Positions 1 through 8,368 of a DNA stretch of 64,000 nucleotides are shown piece after piece. Source of the DNA: Bowmanella pacifica (GTDB lineage Bacteria > Pseudomonadota > Gammaproteobacteria > Enterobacterales > Alteromonadaceae); assembly GCF_014645355.1 (NCBI RefSeq), contig NZ_BMLS01000005.1:1-64000 (forward strand), written 5' to 3'. The notes under the pieces were generated by a model, which worked only from the letters and a program-made list of their open reading frames with translations, did not search any database and was not told the origin of the DNA. Each line of letters opens with the position of its first letter. Within the stretch, counting starts at the first letter, position 1. The translations under genes and the position numbers were made by a program.

Positions 1-26
1 CACACCGCCAGGCTCCCAATACGAAG

Positions 27-56
27 AAGGGCTATCCAAGTGGATAGCCCTTTTTT
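27..56 (+). terminator. Rho-independent terminator of an upstream gene
   Basis: A 9-bp perfect stem (GGGCTATCC / GGATAGCCC) with a 4-nt loop is followed by six T. It ends a rightward transcript whose gene lies before the window. The first 26 bases could be the 3' end of that gene or RNA, but too little is present to identify it. The stretch from here to the first gene at 271 shows nothing convincing. Confidence 0.85.
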
Positions 57-270
57 GTTGCCTGCGATTTAGTGTCTTCTTTTTTACTTTCCACCTGACC
101 AGGTAGACTACGCAAGTCATAACTACTGCACCCGCAATGTTTCCACTATGTTGGTGATGATAGTGATGTTATTTATTCACAAGTTTACAATCATTCGCTG
201 ATACAAATGTGAAAATCCTGTAAAGTCAGATAGATAAACTAGCTTGATGGTCTTGATAGGAGAGTGGTTA

Positions 271-1359
271 ATGGATAAGCGACTATACGAGATCGATCTC
301 TATCGATTTGTAGCTGCGGTCATGGTGCTGGTATTTCACTATACCTTTGTGGGCTATATGTTGGATTATGCCCCTGGTATTCGCTTTGATGCCATCGGTG
401 AGTTCAGTCGCTATTTTTATCTGGGTATCAACTTTTTCTTTATCATCAGCGGTTTTGTTATCTTGATGAGTGCTAAGGATGGTCAGCCTGGTAAGTTTTT
501 CATTTCCCGCTTTATCCGACTCTATCCGGCTTATTGGATTGGCGTGCTCTTAACCGCTAGCTGCATTTTGTACTTCAATCAAAGTCAGTTTCAGGCGTCA
601 TATGCTGAACTTGCAGCCAATGCCACTATGTTTCAGGCTGCTATGGGGATAAAACACATTGAGTCTGCCTATTGGACATTGTGGATAGAGATGCAGTTTT
701 ATCTGGTGATGTTTGCCTTGGCCTGGTGTGGCTGGCTGCGCTTTATTCTGCCATTGATTGGTTTGTCGTTGTTGGTTTGTACGGTTTCGCTGTTCACTCC
801 CTGGGGACCAGCATTTGATCTTTGGAGCAACGCGTTTCCTCATTGGTGGGGATACTTTGCAACAGGCTGCCTTCTCTACCTTATTCGCAAAGATGGGCTG
901 GATCTGGTGAAGTTTTTCTTGTTGCTAATGGCGTTAACTTTCGTCATCTGTCAGAACTGGTTATTTACCAGCATGATGGAAGGTTGGTATGGCACAGCGT
1001 TCAATGAATTTATTATCCTTGGGCTGAATCTGGTGTTTTTTGCTTTGATGTTATTCAGTGCACTGGCACATCAGCATCCACTGAGAAATGTCAGGTTTGC
1101 TGCCTGGGGAGCACTAACTTATCCCTTGTATCTGATTCATCAAAATATTGGCTATATGTTGTTCAATGCCTATGGCCAGTATGTTCATAAGTACGTGCTA
1201 CTGTTTGCCACAGCGTTACTGATGTTACTTATTGCCTATGTTATCCATCGTTTTGTCGAGCAGCCCCTGGCTCCTTTGCTTAAAAAGTACTTAACCTTAT
1301 GGGTAGTGCGCAATAAAAGCGAAGCTAAGCAAAGCAGAAGCGTGCTGGACTCGTACTGA
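271..1359 (+). CDS. Acyltransferase 3 family membrane protein
   Basis: Integral membrane O-acyltransferase of the acyltransferase-3 (OafA/YrhL-like) family, which moves acetyl or other acyl groups onto extracytoplasmic sugars. The 362-residue chain opens with the family signature (LYRFVAAVMVLVFHY, with its Arg and His), has FFISRFIRLYPAYW near residue 80, and is strongly hydrophobic with about ten predicted membrane segments. I chose the ATG at 271 because AGGAG lies just before it; the upstream in-frame ATG at 247 has no such site. No polysaccharide genes are adjacent, so the acceptor cannot be named. It converges on tmcA. Confidence 0.85.
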   Translation: MDKRLYEIDLYRFVAAVMVLVFHYTFVGYMLDYAPGIRFDAIGEFSRYFYLGINFFFIISGFVILMSAKDGQPGKFFISRFIRLYPAYWIGVLLTASCILYFNQSQFQASYAELAANATMFQAAMGIKHIESAYWTLWIEMQFYLVMFALAWCGWLRFILPLIGLSLLVCTVSLFTPWGPAFDLWSNAFPHWWGYFATGCLLYLIRKDGLDLVKFFLLLMALTFVICQNWLFTSMMEGWYGTAFNEFIILGLNLVFFALMLFSALAHQHPLRNVRFAAWGALTYPLYLIHQNIGYMLFNAYGQYVHKYVLLFATALLMLLIAYVIHRFVEQPLAPLLKKYLTLWVVRNKSEAKQSRSVLDSY

Positions 1360-1440
1360 ATCCGGCATTGGAATAGGGGAAAGTGTCGGTAGCTGACTAT
1401 GGGACTTAGAGATATCATCCGAGGATGTATCGAAGTGGTA

Positions 1441-3516
1441 CTAAAGGGCTTCATCCAAAACAAGCTTAACCCAGCGTCTGAGATACTCAGCTAACTGGCG
1501 TTTGCCGGTTAGGCCATATTCGGCACAGATAGCCAGGCGATCCCAGCCCTGCAGCACATAACGAGCGGCCGCTGCCGCACCTAATTGCTTTTTACTGTGA
1601 GGTTGGGTTAGCAGCGTTAGCATGGCCAGATGGAGGTTCTCCAAAGGTTGCATGCCGGCTGCGAAGGCGGTCAGCAAGCGACGCTCATGGATGCTGAGTG
1701 GCTGAGGTTGGCAAAGTATGCCGGTAAGTTGCAATACGAGAGCACTGTCCAGTTGCCTGAAGGTGCTGGGTAGTAAGTGTTGTAGCTCTCTGCAAAAATG
1801 CGCTAAAAGCTGGTGTTGCCAGTATTCTGCCTGTTCGTTTAGCGCATACAGCATTAATACACTGTGTTCGCCACTGGCGGCATCTAGTTTGTGACCCAGT
1901 CGCACAGGCGCAAAGCCTGCCTTGTGCCAGAAGGCTAATAATTCATTAGTGGCGCCGTAGGCGGTGCCCAAACTGTCGACCCCCTTTATTTTGGCGTATA
2001 CAGCTAACTCTTTCAGCATTCGTAGTCCATGTCCTTGCCTGCGATACTGTGGATGCATAGCAATACGCACAATACGCCAATGACTTAAGGTGGCCAGCGC
2101 CGGTTCGCAAAGATAGGCACTCAGGTTTTGGGCCAAAAGATGCCCTTGTACACGTCGCTCTCCCTGACTGATAGGTTCTGCCAGTGCTGTTAGCGCGTTA
2201 CCGCCTTCGCTTTGTACCAACATGGCACCTAATAACTGGCCTTGCTGTTTCAGCGAGTATAGTTGTAAATCGGGGGCATCCAGTATGCGCTGCAAGTCGT
2301 CAGGGCTGGTCTGATAATGGGCATTGACCAGCAATTCAAAAATTTGATGCAGTAGCTGAGGACTAGATGCTAGTTGTTCGGCACTGTGCTGATGTAATTG
2401 CAGCGGCTCGGTGGTGGGCGCCTTGTTGGCTGGTGCATCCTGCATAAGTAAGGCATCAAGCCAAAATTGCTCCAGGCAGTCACCCTCATGCCAGCGCAGC
2501 GGTGCGCTTATATGCAAGCTTCGCCATTGTGGGCGCTGAGTTTGCAGGTAAGGTTTGAAGCGAATGTCGAATCCCCGACCGCTGCCCTCATAGCCGTGAA
2601 TAGTCGAAGAAAATACCAAACGATTGTACTGATTCAGCAGGCGCTTCAATTGTGGGGCTGGAATGGCTGCCGCTTCGTCAATCAGCAGTAGGTCGGCTGG
2701 CGGCCGTTCTTTTAACAGCACATCCACCGGCACAAACTTAAGGCTGCCTTGTTCGGTTTTGATACATCCATTTTCGCTTTGCTGCCTGCTACCAAGTTGT
2801 TGCGAGGCATGAGTAAAAGCTTGCGCTACCGCGTCAATGTGCGGTGCAGTCATTAAAACTTGTTTACCCTGCTTGAGCAATTGCGCTGCAGCTAGGCCTA
2901 ATGCCGAGGTTTTGCCACGCCCCCGATCGGCAGTCAGTACCAGAGGCCGGTTTCGGTGTCCGCATGCCACCTTGATAATGGCTTGCACAGCCAGTTCCTG
3001 CTCTTGACTGGCATAGGGGGAGGCTAGCTTTGTTGTCTGGGCGTTTACTGGTTGGTTTACCCCGTTAAAGCTATCAGGGTGCAGTATTGCTACGTTTTCA
3101 TTATGTTGAAGCTTATGCTGTAGCCACTGACAGAAAAGCCCTGAATGTTTCTTGACGCCATAGGATAGTTTGCCAGTGAGCCCGCGGAGTTCTTCTGCCC
3201 ACTGTTCTTCAACTGGTGCCAGCAGTACCATTAATCCGCCACGACGCACAGTACCTGACAAGGCGACCAACGCATTGGCGCTGACGCCAGCACGTAGATC
3301 ATAAACAACATTATCCCATTCGCGGCCAAGCTGCTGTCGGTAGTTCTTGCTGAGTATCTGTCCCTCACCCTCACCAACCCAAAGCGAGGCCGTACCTGAG
3401 GTAAGCGCTTGCGCTTGTTGACGTGTCCAGTCCGGCGATCCTTGGATCACCAGCAACTGGCGATGAAATACTCCTTGTTTGCGCTCGTTGAGCCAGGATT
3501 GAAAAGCGTGTTGCAC
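1441..3516 (-). CDS. tmcA: tRNA(Met) cytidine acetyltransferase TmcA
   Basis: Acetylates N4 of the wobble cytidine of elongator tRNA-Met, using acetyl-CoA and ATP, to prevent misreading of Ile AUA codons. The 691-residue protein has the family order: an N-terminal DUF1726-like region, an RNA helicase-like module with Walker A (TADRGRGKT, about 195-203) and a DEAA box (LLLIDEAAA, about 277-284), then a GNAT acetyltransferase module with the acetyl-CoA loop HPQYRRQGHG near 490. The start is a GTG; no better ATG lies upstream. It is divergent from the thioesterase at 3586, with about 70 bp between them. Confidence 0.93.
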   Translation of the reverse strand: MQHAFQSWLNERKQGVFHRQLLVIQGSPDWTRQQAQALTSGTASLWVGEGEGQILSKNYRQQLGREWDNVVYDLRAGVSANALVALSGTVRRGGLMVLLAPVEEQWAEELRGLTGKLSYGVKKHSGLFCQWLQHKLQHNENVAILHPDSFNGVNQPVNAQTTKLASPYASQEQELAVQAIIKVACGHRNRPLVLTADRGRGKTSALGLAAAQLLKQGKQVLMTAPHIDAVAQAFTHASQQLGSRQQSENGCIKTEQGSLKFVPVDVLLKERPPADLLLIDEAAAIPAPQLKRLLNQYNRLVFSSTIHGYEGSGRGFDIRFKPYLQTQRPQWRSLHISAPLRWHEGDCLEQFWLDALLMQDAPANKAPTTEPLQLHQHSAEQLASSPQLLHQIFELLVNAHYQTSPDDLQRILDAPDLQLYSLKQQGQLLGAMLVQSEGGNALTALAEPISQGERRVQGHLLAQNLSAYLCEPALATLSHWRIVRIAMHPQYRRQGHGLRMLKELAVYAKIKGVDSLGTAYGATNELLAFWHKAGFAPVRLGHKLDAASGEHSVLMLYALNEQAEYWQHQLLAHFCRELQHLLPSTFRQLDSALVLQLTGILCQPQPLSIHERRLLTAFAAGMQPLENLHLAMLTLLTQPHSKKQLGAAAAARYVLQGWDRLAICAEYGLTGKRQLAEYLRRWVKLVLDEAL

Positions 3517-3585
3517 GTCGGCCTTATGGTCAGATAACTGGTATACTTAGGCCCTAGTTTATCCTATAGCTGTAGAGGAATTCGA

Positions 3586-4002
3586 ATGCGCTTTTTATCT
3601 CGTCGCCTGGTCATGCCCAATGACCTTAATTATGCCAATGCCCTGTTTGGTGGCCGGGCGTTGGAATGGATTGATGAAGAGGCGGCGATTTATGCCATTT
3701 GTCAGTTGGAAAGCAATCATCTGGTGACTAAACATATTGGCGAGATCAGCTTTGAGTCTCCCGCGCTGCAAGGCGACGTCGTGGAATTTGGTCTGGCGAC
3801 CAAGAAAGTCGGTCGCACTTCTATCACGGTCTCCTGCCTGGTGCGTAACAAAGCCACCAAGAAGACCATCTGCTTTGCCGACGATATTGTCTTCGTGCGG
3901 GTTGACCCCGATACCCGCTTGCCGGTGCCCCATGGTAAAACCATGGACGAACTGGAAGCGCAGACTCATCAGGAACTGAAAAGTTTGAATATGTTGGGCT
4001 AG
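3586..4002 (+). CDS. Acyl-CoA thioesterase, hotdog fold (YciA/BFIT type)
   Basis: Predicted cytosolic acyl-CoA thioesterase of 138 residues with the single hotdog domain typical of the YciA/acyl-CoA hydrolase group. Visible features are the N-terminal MPNDLNYANALFGGRALEWIDEEAA, which holds the conserved Asn and Gly-Gly and the Asp-Glu region of the active site, followed by a short beta-rich half. An AGAGGAATT ribosome site precedes the ATG. The gene converges on cydC so tightly that the two stop codons share the palindrome CTAG (3999-4002). Substrate chain length cannot be read from sequence. Confidence 0.85.
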   Translation: MRFLSRRLVMPNDLNYANALFGGRALEWIDEEAAIYAICQLESNHLVTKHIGEISFESPALQGDVVEFGLATKKVGRTSITVSCLVRNKATKKTICFADDIVFVRVDPDTRLPVPHGKTMDELEAQTHQELKSLNMLG

Positions 4003-5528
4003 CCCACCTTATGCTTCGCACTAGTATCAACTTCAGCGAGCTTATCAATATCCAGTTTGTGGTTGATGTTGAGATTGCTTGGTCGTAAATGACTAGCCAG
4101 GATAACGATTCTGTCCTTTGCTGCCAGGTTGATACTGTCGGCCATCAGGCTCTGCTGATGGCTGTCCAATCCCTCAAAAGGTTCATCCAGACACCAAAGC
4201 GGCGCATCGCTTAGCCAGGCTCTGGCCAGATTCAGACGTTTCAACTCGCCGCCGCTTAATCTGCGTCCCGTGTCTCCTAGCCAGCTATCCAGACTATCTT
4301 CTAAATGGCTCAGGTTGGCGCGGCGTAGCGCCTCAATCAAGGTTTCATCACTTGCCTGTGGATTGGCTATTTTCAGATTGTCCCTGAGGCTGCCTGCCAA
4401 GCAGGTAGGCTGTTGTTCGGCAAAATACCAGCTATCAACTAAGCCCTGGTTAAGTAACTGGTTATTGACCATACGCTCTCCATGATAGGGAATAAATCCA
4501 TATATGGCTTGCAGTAAACTGGTTTTTCCTGAGCCGGAACTGCCTTGCAGCAGCAATAACTGACCTTGCCTTATACCCAGGCTGACTGGTGGTAGCGGCC
4601 TGTTATCTACTTTCAACCTATGGATATTCAGCTCTTTCAGCGGTATATCTAAGGCTTGGCGCGTCAGCTTATGGACGGCCAGGTGAGTTAACTGTGATTT
4701 TCCATTCAGGTAATCCGCCAGGGCGGGTTGAGAGCGTAGGGGGCTTGCTAACCAGTCCCGTGCGCTTAACAGCAGCATTATGGGAATAAGTAAGGTTGCT
4801 TGCCCAAACAGCGCTTGGGGTACTTGTAGCAGTATGCTGGTGAGTAGCATCAGACTTAACAGATGTAAACGCCATACGGCATTGTCGCCTCGAGCCTGAA
4901 CAGCCTGCTGTGCCTGCCACATTAATGATGCATCTGGTAGCGTCAGGTTAGTTTGTAAATGCCATAAAGAACAACTCGTTAGCTGGCTATTACTGTAATG
5001 CCTGAATGCTTGCTTTTGTTTTAAGAGCTCCTCACTGTCGCGCAGCGCTTTTATGCATACCCAGCCAAAACTCAGTGTGCCGCCAATAAGTAACGCCCAG
5101 CCATACACCGCCATTGGAGGGAGTAACCACAGCAAAGTGAGCTGACTAATCAGCATCATTAAGATTACACCAGCATGTTGTCCTATCCAGGCAACCCACA
5201 ATGCTGCTACGGCTTCGGTATGCTGAACCAAGGCTTCGGTACTGGCATCTTGTTGCGGTAAGCGACTGTTTTGCAGACGTTGGAATAGCGCTAAGCGTGT
5301 AACAGCCAGTCGGGTTAGTAGTTGTTTATGGCCAAGCCACATTTGGCCGTAACCTGAGGCAATACGGATCAACGCCAATGCGCGGATAACCACTGCAGGT
5401 AACATGTAGTTAAAGCCGGGCGCAGCGATGGCACAGGCAGCGATAAACCAACTGGAAAAAATCAATAAGATCAGGCCGGCAGTGACATGTATGGCGGCCA
5501 ACAGCGTGGCCAGCAGATTTGATTTCAT
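3999..5528 (-). CDS. cydC: Heterodimeric ABC exporter subunit CydC
   Basis: CydDC is an inner-membrane ABC transporter needed to assemble cytochrome bd; it has been described as exporting glutathione/cysteine and more recently as handling heme. This 509-residue subunit has an N-terminal six-helix membrane domain (with FNYMLPA near residue 39, as in E. coli CydC) and a C-terminal ATPase with Walker A GSSGSGKTS, signature LSGGELKRL, Walker B LWCLDEP and an H-loop VILASH. It is roughly 60 residues shorter than E. coli CydC, missing sequence at the N-terminus and in linkers. It overlaps cydD by 4 nt (ATGA), so translation is probably coupled. Last gene of the cyd operon. Confidence 0.92.
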   Translation of the reverse strand: MKSNLLATLLAAIHVTAGLILLIFSSWFIAACAIAAPGFNYMLPAVVIRALALIRIASGYGQMWLGHKQLLTRLAVTRLALFQRLQNSRLPQQDASTEALVQHTEAVAALWVAWIGQHAGVILMMLISQLTLLWLLPPMAVYGWALLIGGTLSFGWVCIKALRDSEELLKQKQAFRHYSNSQLTSCSLWHLQTNLTLPDASLMWQAQQAVQARGDNAVWRLHLLSLMLLTSILLQVPQALFGQATLLIPIMLLLSARDWLASPLRSQPALADYLNGKSQLTHLAVHKLTRQALDIPLKELNIHRLKVDNRPLPPVSLGIRQGQLLLLQGSSGSGKTSLLQAIYGFIPYHGERMVNNQLLNQGLVDSWYFAEQQPTCLAGSLRDNLKIANPQASDETLIEALRRANLSHLEDSLDSWLGDTGRRLSGGELKRLNLARAWLSDAPLWCLDEPFEGLDSHQQSLMADSINLAAKDRIVILASHLRPSNLNINHKLDIDKLAEVDTSAKHKVG

Positions 5529-7123
5529 CGGCTGATCACCTCCAGGTTATCTGTTTGCCAATGGCGGTTAAACCACGCTTCTGGCAGGGGCTTATGAGAG
5601 GCCCACACCAGCGTTCGTTCGGCCAGTTGTTGCCTGAGCAGCTGGCAGAGTCGCTGATGTTGCTCGTCAGTCAGGTGGGCGGTGGGTTCATCCAATAAAA
5701 CCAGTGAGGCGTCAGACAATAAAATCCGTGCTAAAGCGACGCGCTGAGCCTGTCCCCCGGATAATGGCGGATGTTCCCCCATCAATGTCTCCAGGCCCTG
5801 GGGGAGATTGCTGGCCCAATCATGTAGCTCAACTTGCGAGAGAATATCCCAAAGCTTTTCGTCGTTGTGCGTCTGCCCCAGACACAGATTATCGCGCAGA
5901 CTCTGCGGGGTAATAATAGCCTGTTGGGTTAATAATACCGCTTGGCCCTGCATTTTATGACTGCATGGCCGCTGTCCAAGTAAACATTCCAGCAACAGGG
6001 TTTTTCCACTACCGGAGGGACCCGAGAGTTGCACCCAATCTTTGGGGTGTAAGACTAGTCTTTTGGCATGTAGCCGGGGATGCTCCGATTGCACCGACAG
6101 CCACTCCAGCCCCGTAAAATGTCCCTGTGGAGAAGGGGGGAGCGGCATGTCTAAAATGGGTTTTAGTTCGGCGGCGCCAGCTTCGGCGGCGGCCTTTTGA
6201 TGATAAAGGCGGCCCAGCGTTTTCAGTTCACTGAAGCAAAGGGGAGCGACGAGTAGTATAAACAGCCCTTGTTGCAGGCTCAGCTCCGGACCAATTTGCA
6301 CTTCGCCTAATAGATTGAAACCCACAAACACCGCCACCAAAGCCACGGCTAGGGTGGCAAAAAAATCCAGTACGCTGGAAGATAAAAACGCCAGGCTAAC
6401 CACGTTCATGGTGCGCTGGTTTAAATCATCGCTGGCGTTTTTCAGCAAGCGTTGTTGGCTGGTATGCGCCTGATGCACCAGGAGCAGGTCGGCAGCTTTT
6501 AGACGGTCGGCAAATAAACTGCCCAAGCGTGTCAGTGCCGCGAAATGTCGGCGATGCCGAGTCGCCGCGCCACTACCTACCAGATACATAAATAAGGGCA
6601 CGACAGGTAAGGTAACGAACATTAGCAGGGCTATCAGCCAACTGGTAGGCCACAGGCACACAAGGGCCAGTAAAGGGGCTAAAACCGCCAGTTGCTTTTG
6701 CACTTGATAACGGGTGAGAAAGTCTGCAGTGGCAGGAATATGCAGCGACCATAATTGCTGCCAGTAAAAATTAGGCTTTTGACGCACTAAGGCCAATTGC
6801 CCTCGCAAGAGTTGCGTATGCAGCTGCGCTTGTAAACCTTGGCAGAGCTGTAAGTGTGTGCGTTGGGTAAGTTGCTGTTTCAGATAATCGAACACTAGCC
6901 ATAAGGCGGCCGTCAGTACCACACCCTGCAGGGTAGCGGGGGCTGGCGGCTGTTGATTGACGATGAGATCGTCAACCGCAAGGCTAACAAACCAAAATAA
7001 ACCGAGCTGGCAGGTAAAACCCGCCAAACCCAGAATTGTCAGTAAATGCAGGGCGCCGCGCGAGGCGGCCCCCTGCTGACTAAGCCACTTTGTCATACTT
7101 AGTCCGGCGGCATGCTCAGTCAT
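5525..7123 (-). CDS. cydD: Heterodimeric ABC exporter subunit CydD
   Basis: Partner of CydC in the ABC exporter required for bd-oxidase maturation. The sequence shows an N-terminal transmembrane domain followed by an ATPase with Walker A SGPSGSGKTL, signature LSGGQAQRVAL, Walker B LVLLDEPTAHL and H-loop VWASHK. I place the start at the ATG at 7123, giving 532 residues, because it overlaps the end of cydX by 8 nt and leaves a plausible N-terminus; an in-frame ATG nine codons later (7096) is the alternative. In E. coli cydDC is a separate operon; here it is joined to cydABX. Confidence 0.92.
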   Translation of the reverse strand: MTEHAAGLSMTKWLSQQGAASRGALHLLTILGLAGFTCQLGLFWFVSLAVDDLIVNQQPPAPATLQGVVLTAALWLVFDYLKQQLTQRTHLQLCQGLQAQLHTQLLRGQLALVRQKPNFYWQQLWSLHIPATADFLTRYQVQKQLAVLAPLLALVCLWPTSWLIALLMFVTLPVVPLFMYLVGSGAATRHRRHFAALTRLGSLFADRLKAADLLLVHQAHTSQQRLLKNASDDLNQRTMNVVSLAFLSSSVLDFFATLAVALVAVFVGFNLLGEVQIGPELSLQQGLFILLVAPLCFSELKTLGRLYHQKAAAEAGAAELKPILDMPLPPSPQGHFTGLEWLSVQSEHPRLHAKRLVLHPKDWVQLSGPSGSGKTLLLECLLGQRPCSHKMQGQAVLLTQQAIITPQSLRDNLCLGQTHNDEKLWDILSQVELHDWASNLPQGLETLMGEHPPLSGGQAQRVALARILLSDASLVLLDEPTAHLTDEQHQRLCQLLRQQLAERTLVWASHKPLPEAWFNRHWQTDNLEVISR

Positions 7124-7220
7124 TTCTGTCCATGTCTTCGGTGGACTCCAGCCACATGGCATTGATAATGCCAAAGGCACAGGCCAGCAATACGCCAAGT
7201 ATCCAAGTGAAATACCACAT
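7116..7220 (-). CDS. cydX: Cytochrome bd small subunit CydX
   Basis: A 34-residue single-pass membrane peptide that is the third subunit of cytochrome bd-I and stabilises its hemes. The sequence begins MWYFTWILGVLLACAFG, nearly the same as E. coli CydX, and ends in a short acidic tail. A strong ribosome site (AGGAGGATC) sits just upstream, and the gene lies 11 nt after cydB. It is easily missed because of its size and because a longer frame runs through it. Confidence 0.95.
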   Translation of the reverse strand: MWYFTWILGVLLACAFGIINAMWLESTEDMDRND

Positions 7221-7231
7221 AATAGATCCTC

Positions 7232-8368
7232 CTAGTAAATCGCATGGCTTTGGTTCAGTTCGGACTGCTTGATGCGTCCGCGCATGACCCAAAAGCTGTA
7301 CGTGGTATAAGCCAAAACAATAGGAACAAAGATGCAGGCAACGGCAAACATAACCTTCAGCGTCAGCAGGCTGGATGTGGCGTCCCACATGGTTAGGCTG
7401 GCATTAGGCATAGTGGAACTTGGCATCAAAAACGGGAACATGGAGAAACCCGCGGTAAGGATAATGCCGGTCATGCAGAGTGCGCTACTGACAAAGGCCC
7501 ATCCGCCGCGTTTTTTCAGCGAGAACAAAGCACATGCCAGACCGGCTGCAATACCCAACAGCGGAGCAATCAGCATCCAGGGGTAGCTGGCATAATTGCT
7601 CAGCCAGGCACCACTTTGCTGTTCAACCGTTTTAGTTAATGGGTTAGATGTGGCATAAGGGTCAATGGCTGAGGTCACCACAAATCCGTCTACTCCAAAT
7701 GCAATCCAGATTCCGGCTAGAATAAACAGCACGACAGTCACAAGGGACAGCACCACGGATACTGAGCGAGAGCGCGCCAGTAACTGGTCGGTGGTTTTTA
7801 ACTGCAACCAGGTGGCACCATGGTTGAGCAACATGGTGACAGACACCAGACCGCAGAGGATAGCAAAGGGACTTAGCAGACCAAAGAAACTGCCGGTGTA
7901 AGTGGGCCTGAGGGTGTTATCCAGCTCAAAGGGAACACCTAATAGCAGGTTGCCGAAGGCCACACCAAAGATAAGGGCAGGGATCAGTCCGCCAGCAAAC
8001 AGTGCCCAGTCCCAGGTTTTTCGCCAGGTTGCATTGGGCAGTTTACTGCGGTAATCAAAGCCAATTGGGCGCATCCATAAGGCCATTAGCGTTAAGGCCA
8101 GGGCCAAATAGAAGCCTGAAAAGGCGGCGGCATAGATCATCGGCCAGGCTGCAAAAATGGCGCCGCCGGCGGTAATAAACCACACTTGGTTACCATCCCA
8201 GTGCGGGCCAATGGTATTGATCATTACCCGTCTGTCCTGATCGGTTTTTCCTACCAGGGTCAAGAGTGCACCAACACCTAAGTCAAAGCCGTCGGTAATG
8301 GCGAAGCCAATCAGCAGGACGCCGACCAGTACCCACCAAATAACACGCAGTACTTCATAATCGATCAT
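7232..8368 (-). CDS. cydB: Cytochrome bd ubiquinol oxidase subunit II
   Basis: Structural subunit of the inner-membrane quinol oxidase that reduces O2 to water with high affinity. Its 378 residues match the E. coli CydB length (379). Visible family features are the N-terminal LRVIWWVLVGVLLIGFAITDGFDLGVG with its conserved Asp and Gly residues, then NTIGPHWDGNQVWFITAGGA and nine or so hydrophobic helices. The start overlaps the cydA stop by 4 nt, so the two subunits are probably made in a coupled way. Confidence 0.97.
   Translation of the reverse strand: MIDYEVLRVIWWVLVGVLLIGFAITDGFDLGVGALLTLVGKTDQDRRVMINTIGPHWDGNQVWFITAGGAIFAAWPMIYAAAFSGFYLALALTLMALWMRPIGFDYRSKLPNATWRKTWDWALFAGGLIPALIFGVAFGNLLLGVPFELDNTLRPTYTGSFFGLLSPFAILCGLVSVTMLLNHGATWLQLKTTDQLLARSRSVSVVLSLVTVVLFILAGIWIAFGVDGFVVTSAIDPYATSNPLTKTVEQQSGAWLSNYASYPWMLIAPLLGIAAGLACALFSLKKRGGWAFVSSALCMTGIILTAGFSMFPFLMPSSTMPNASLTMWDATSSLLTLKVMFAVACIFVPIVLAYTTYSFWVMRGRIKQSELNQSHAIY

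Noticed and set aside
1-26. Possible 3' end of a tRNA or tmRNA (ends CTCCCA before a terminator)
   Set aside because: Only 18-26 bases are available and the T-arm bases do not fit well. Without upstream sequence it cannot be told from the end of an mRNA.
7124-7198. Longer CydD start at 7198
   Set aside because: It would lie deep inside cydX, and the added residues (Cys/Trp/Pro-rich) do not match CydD N-termini.
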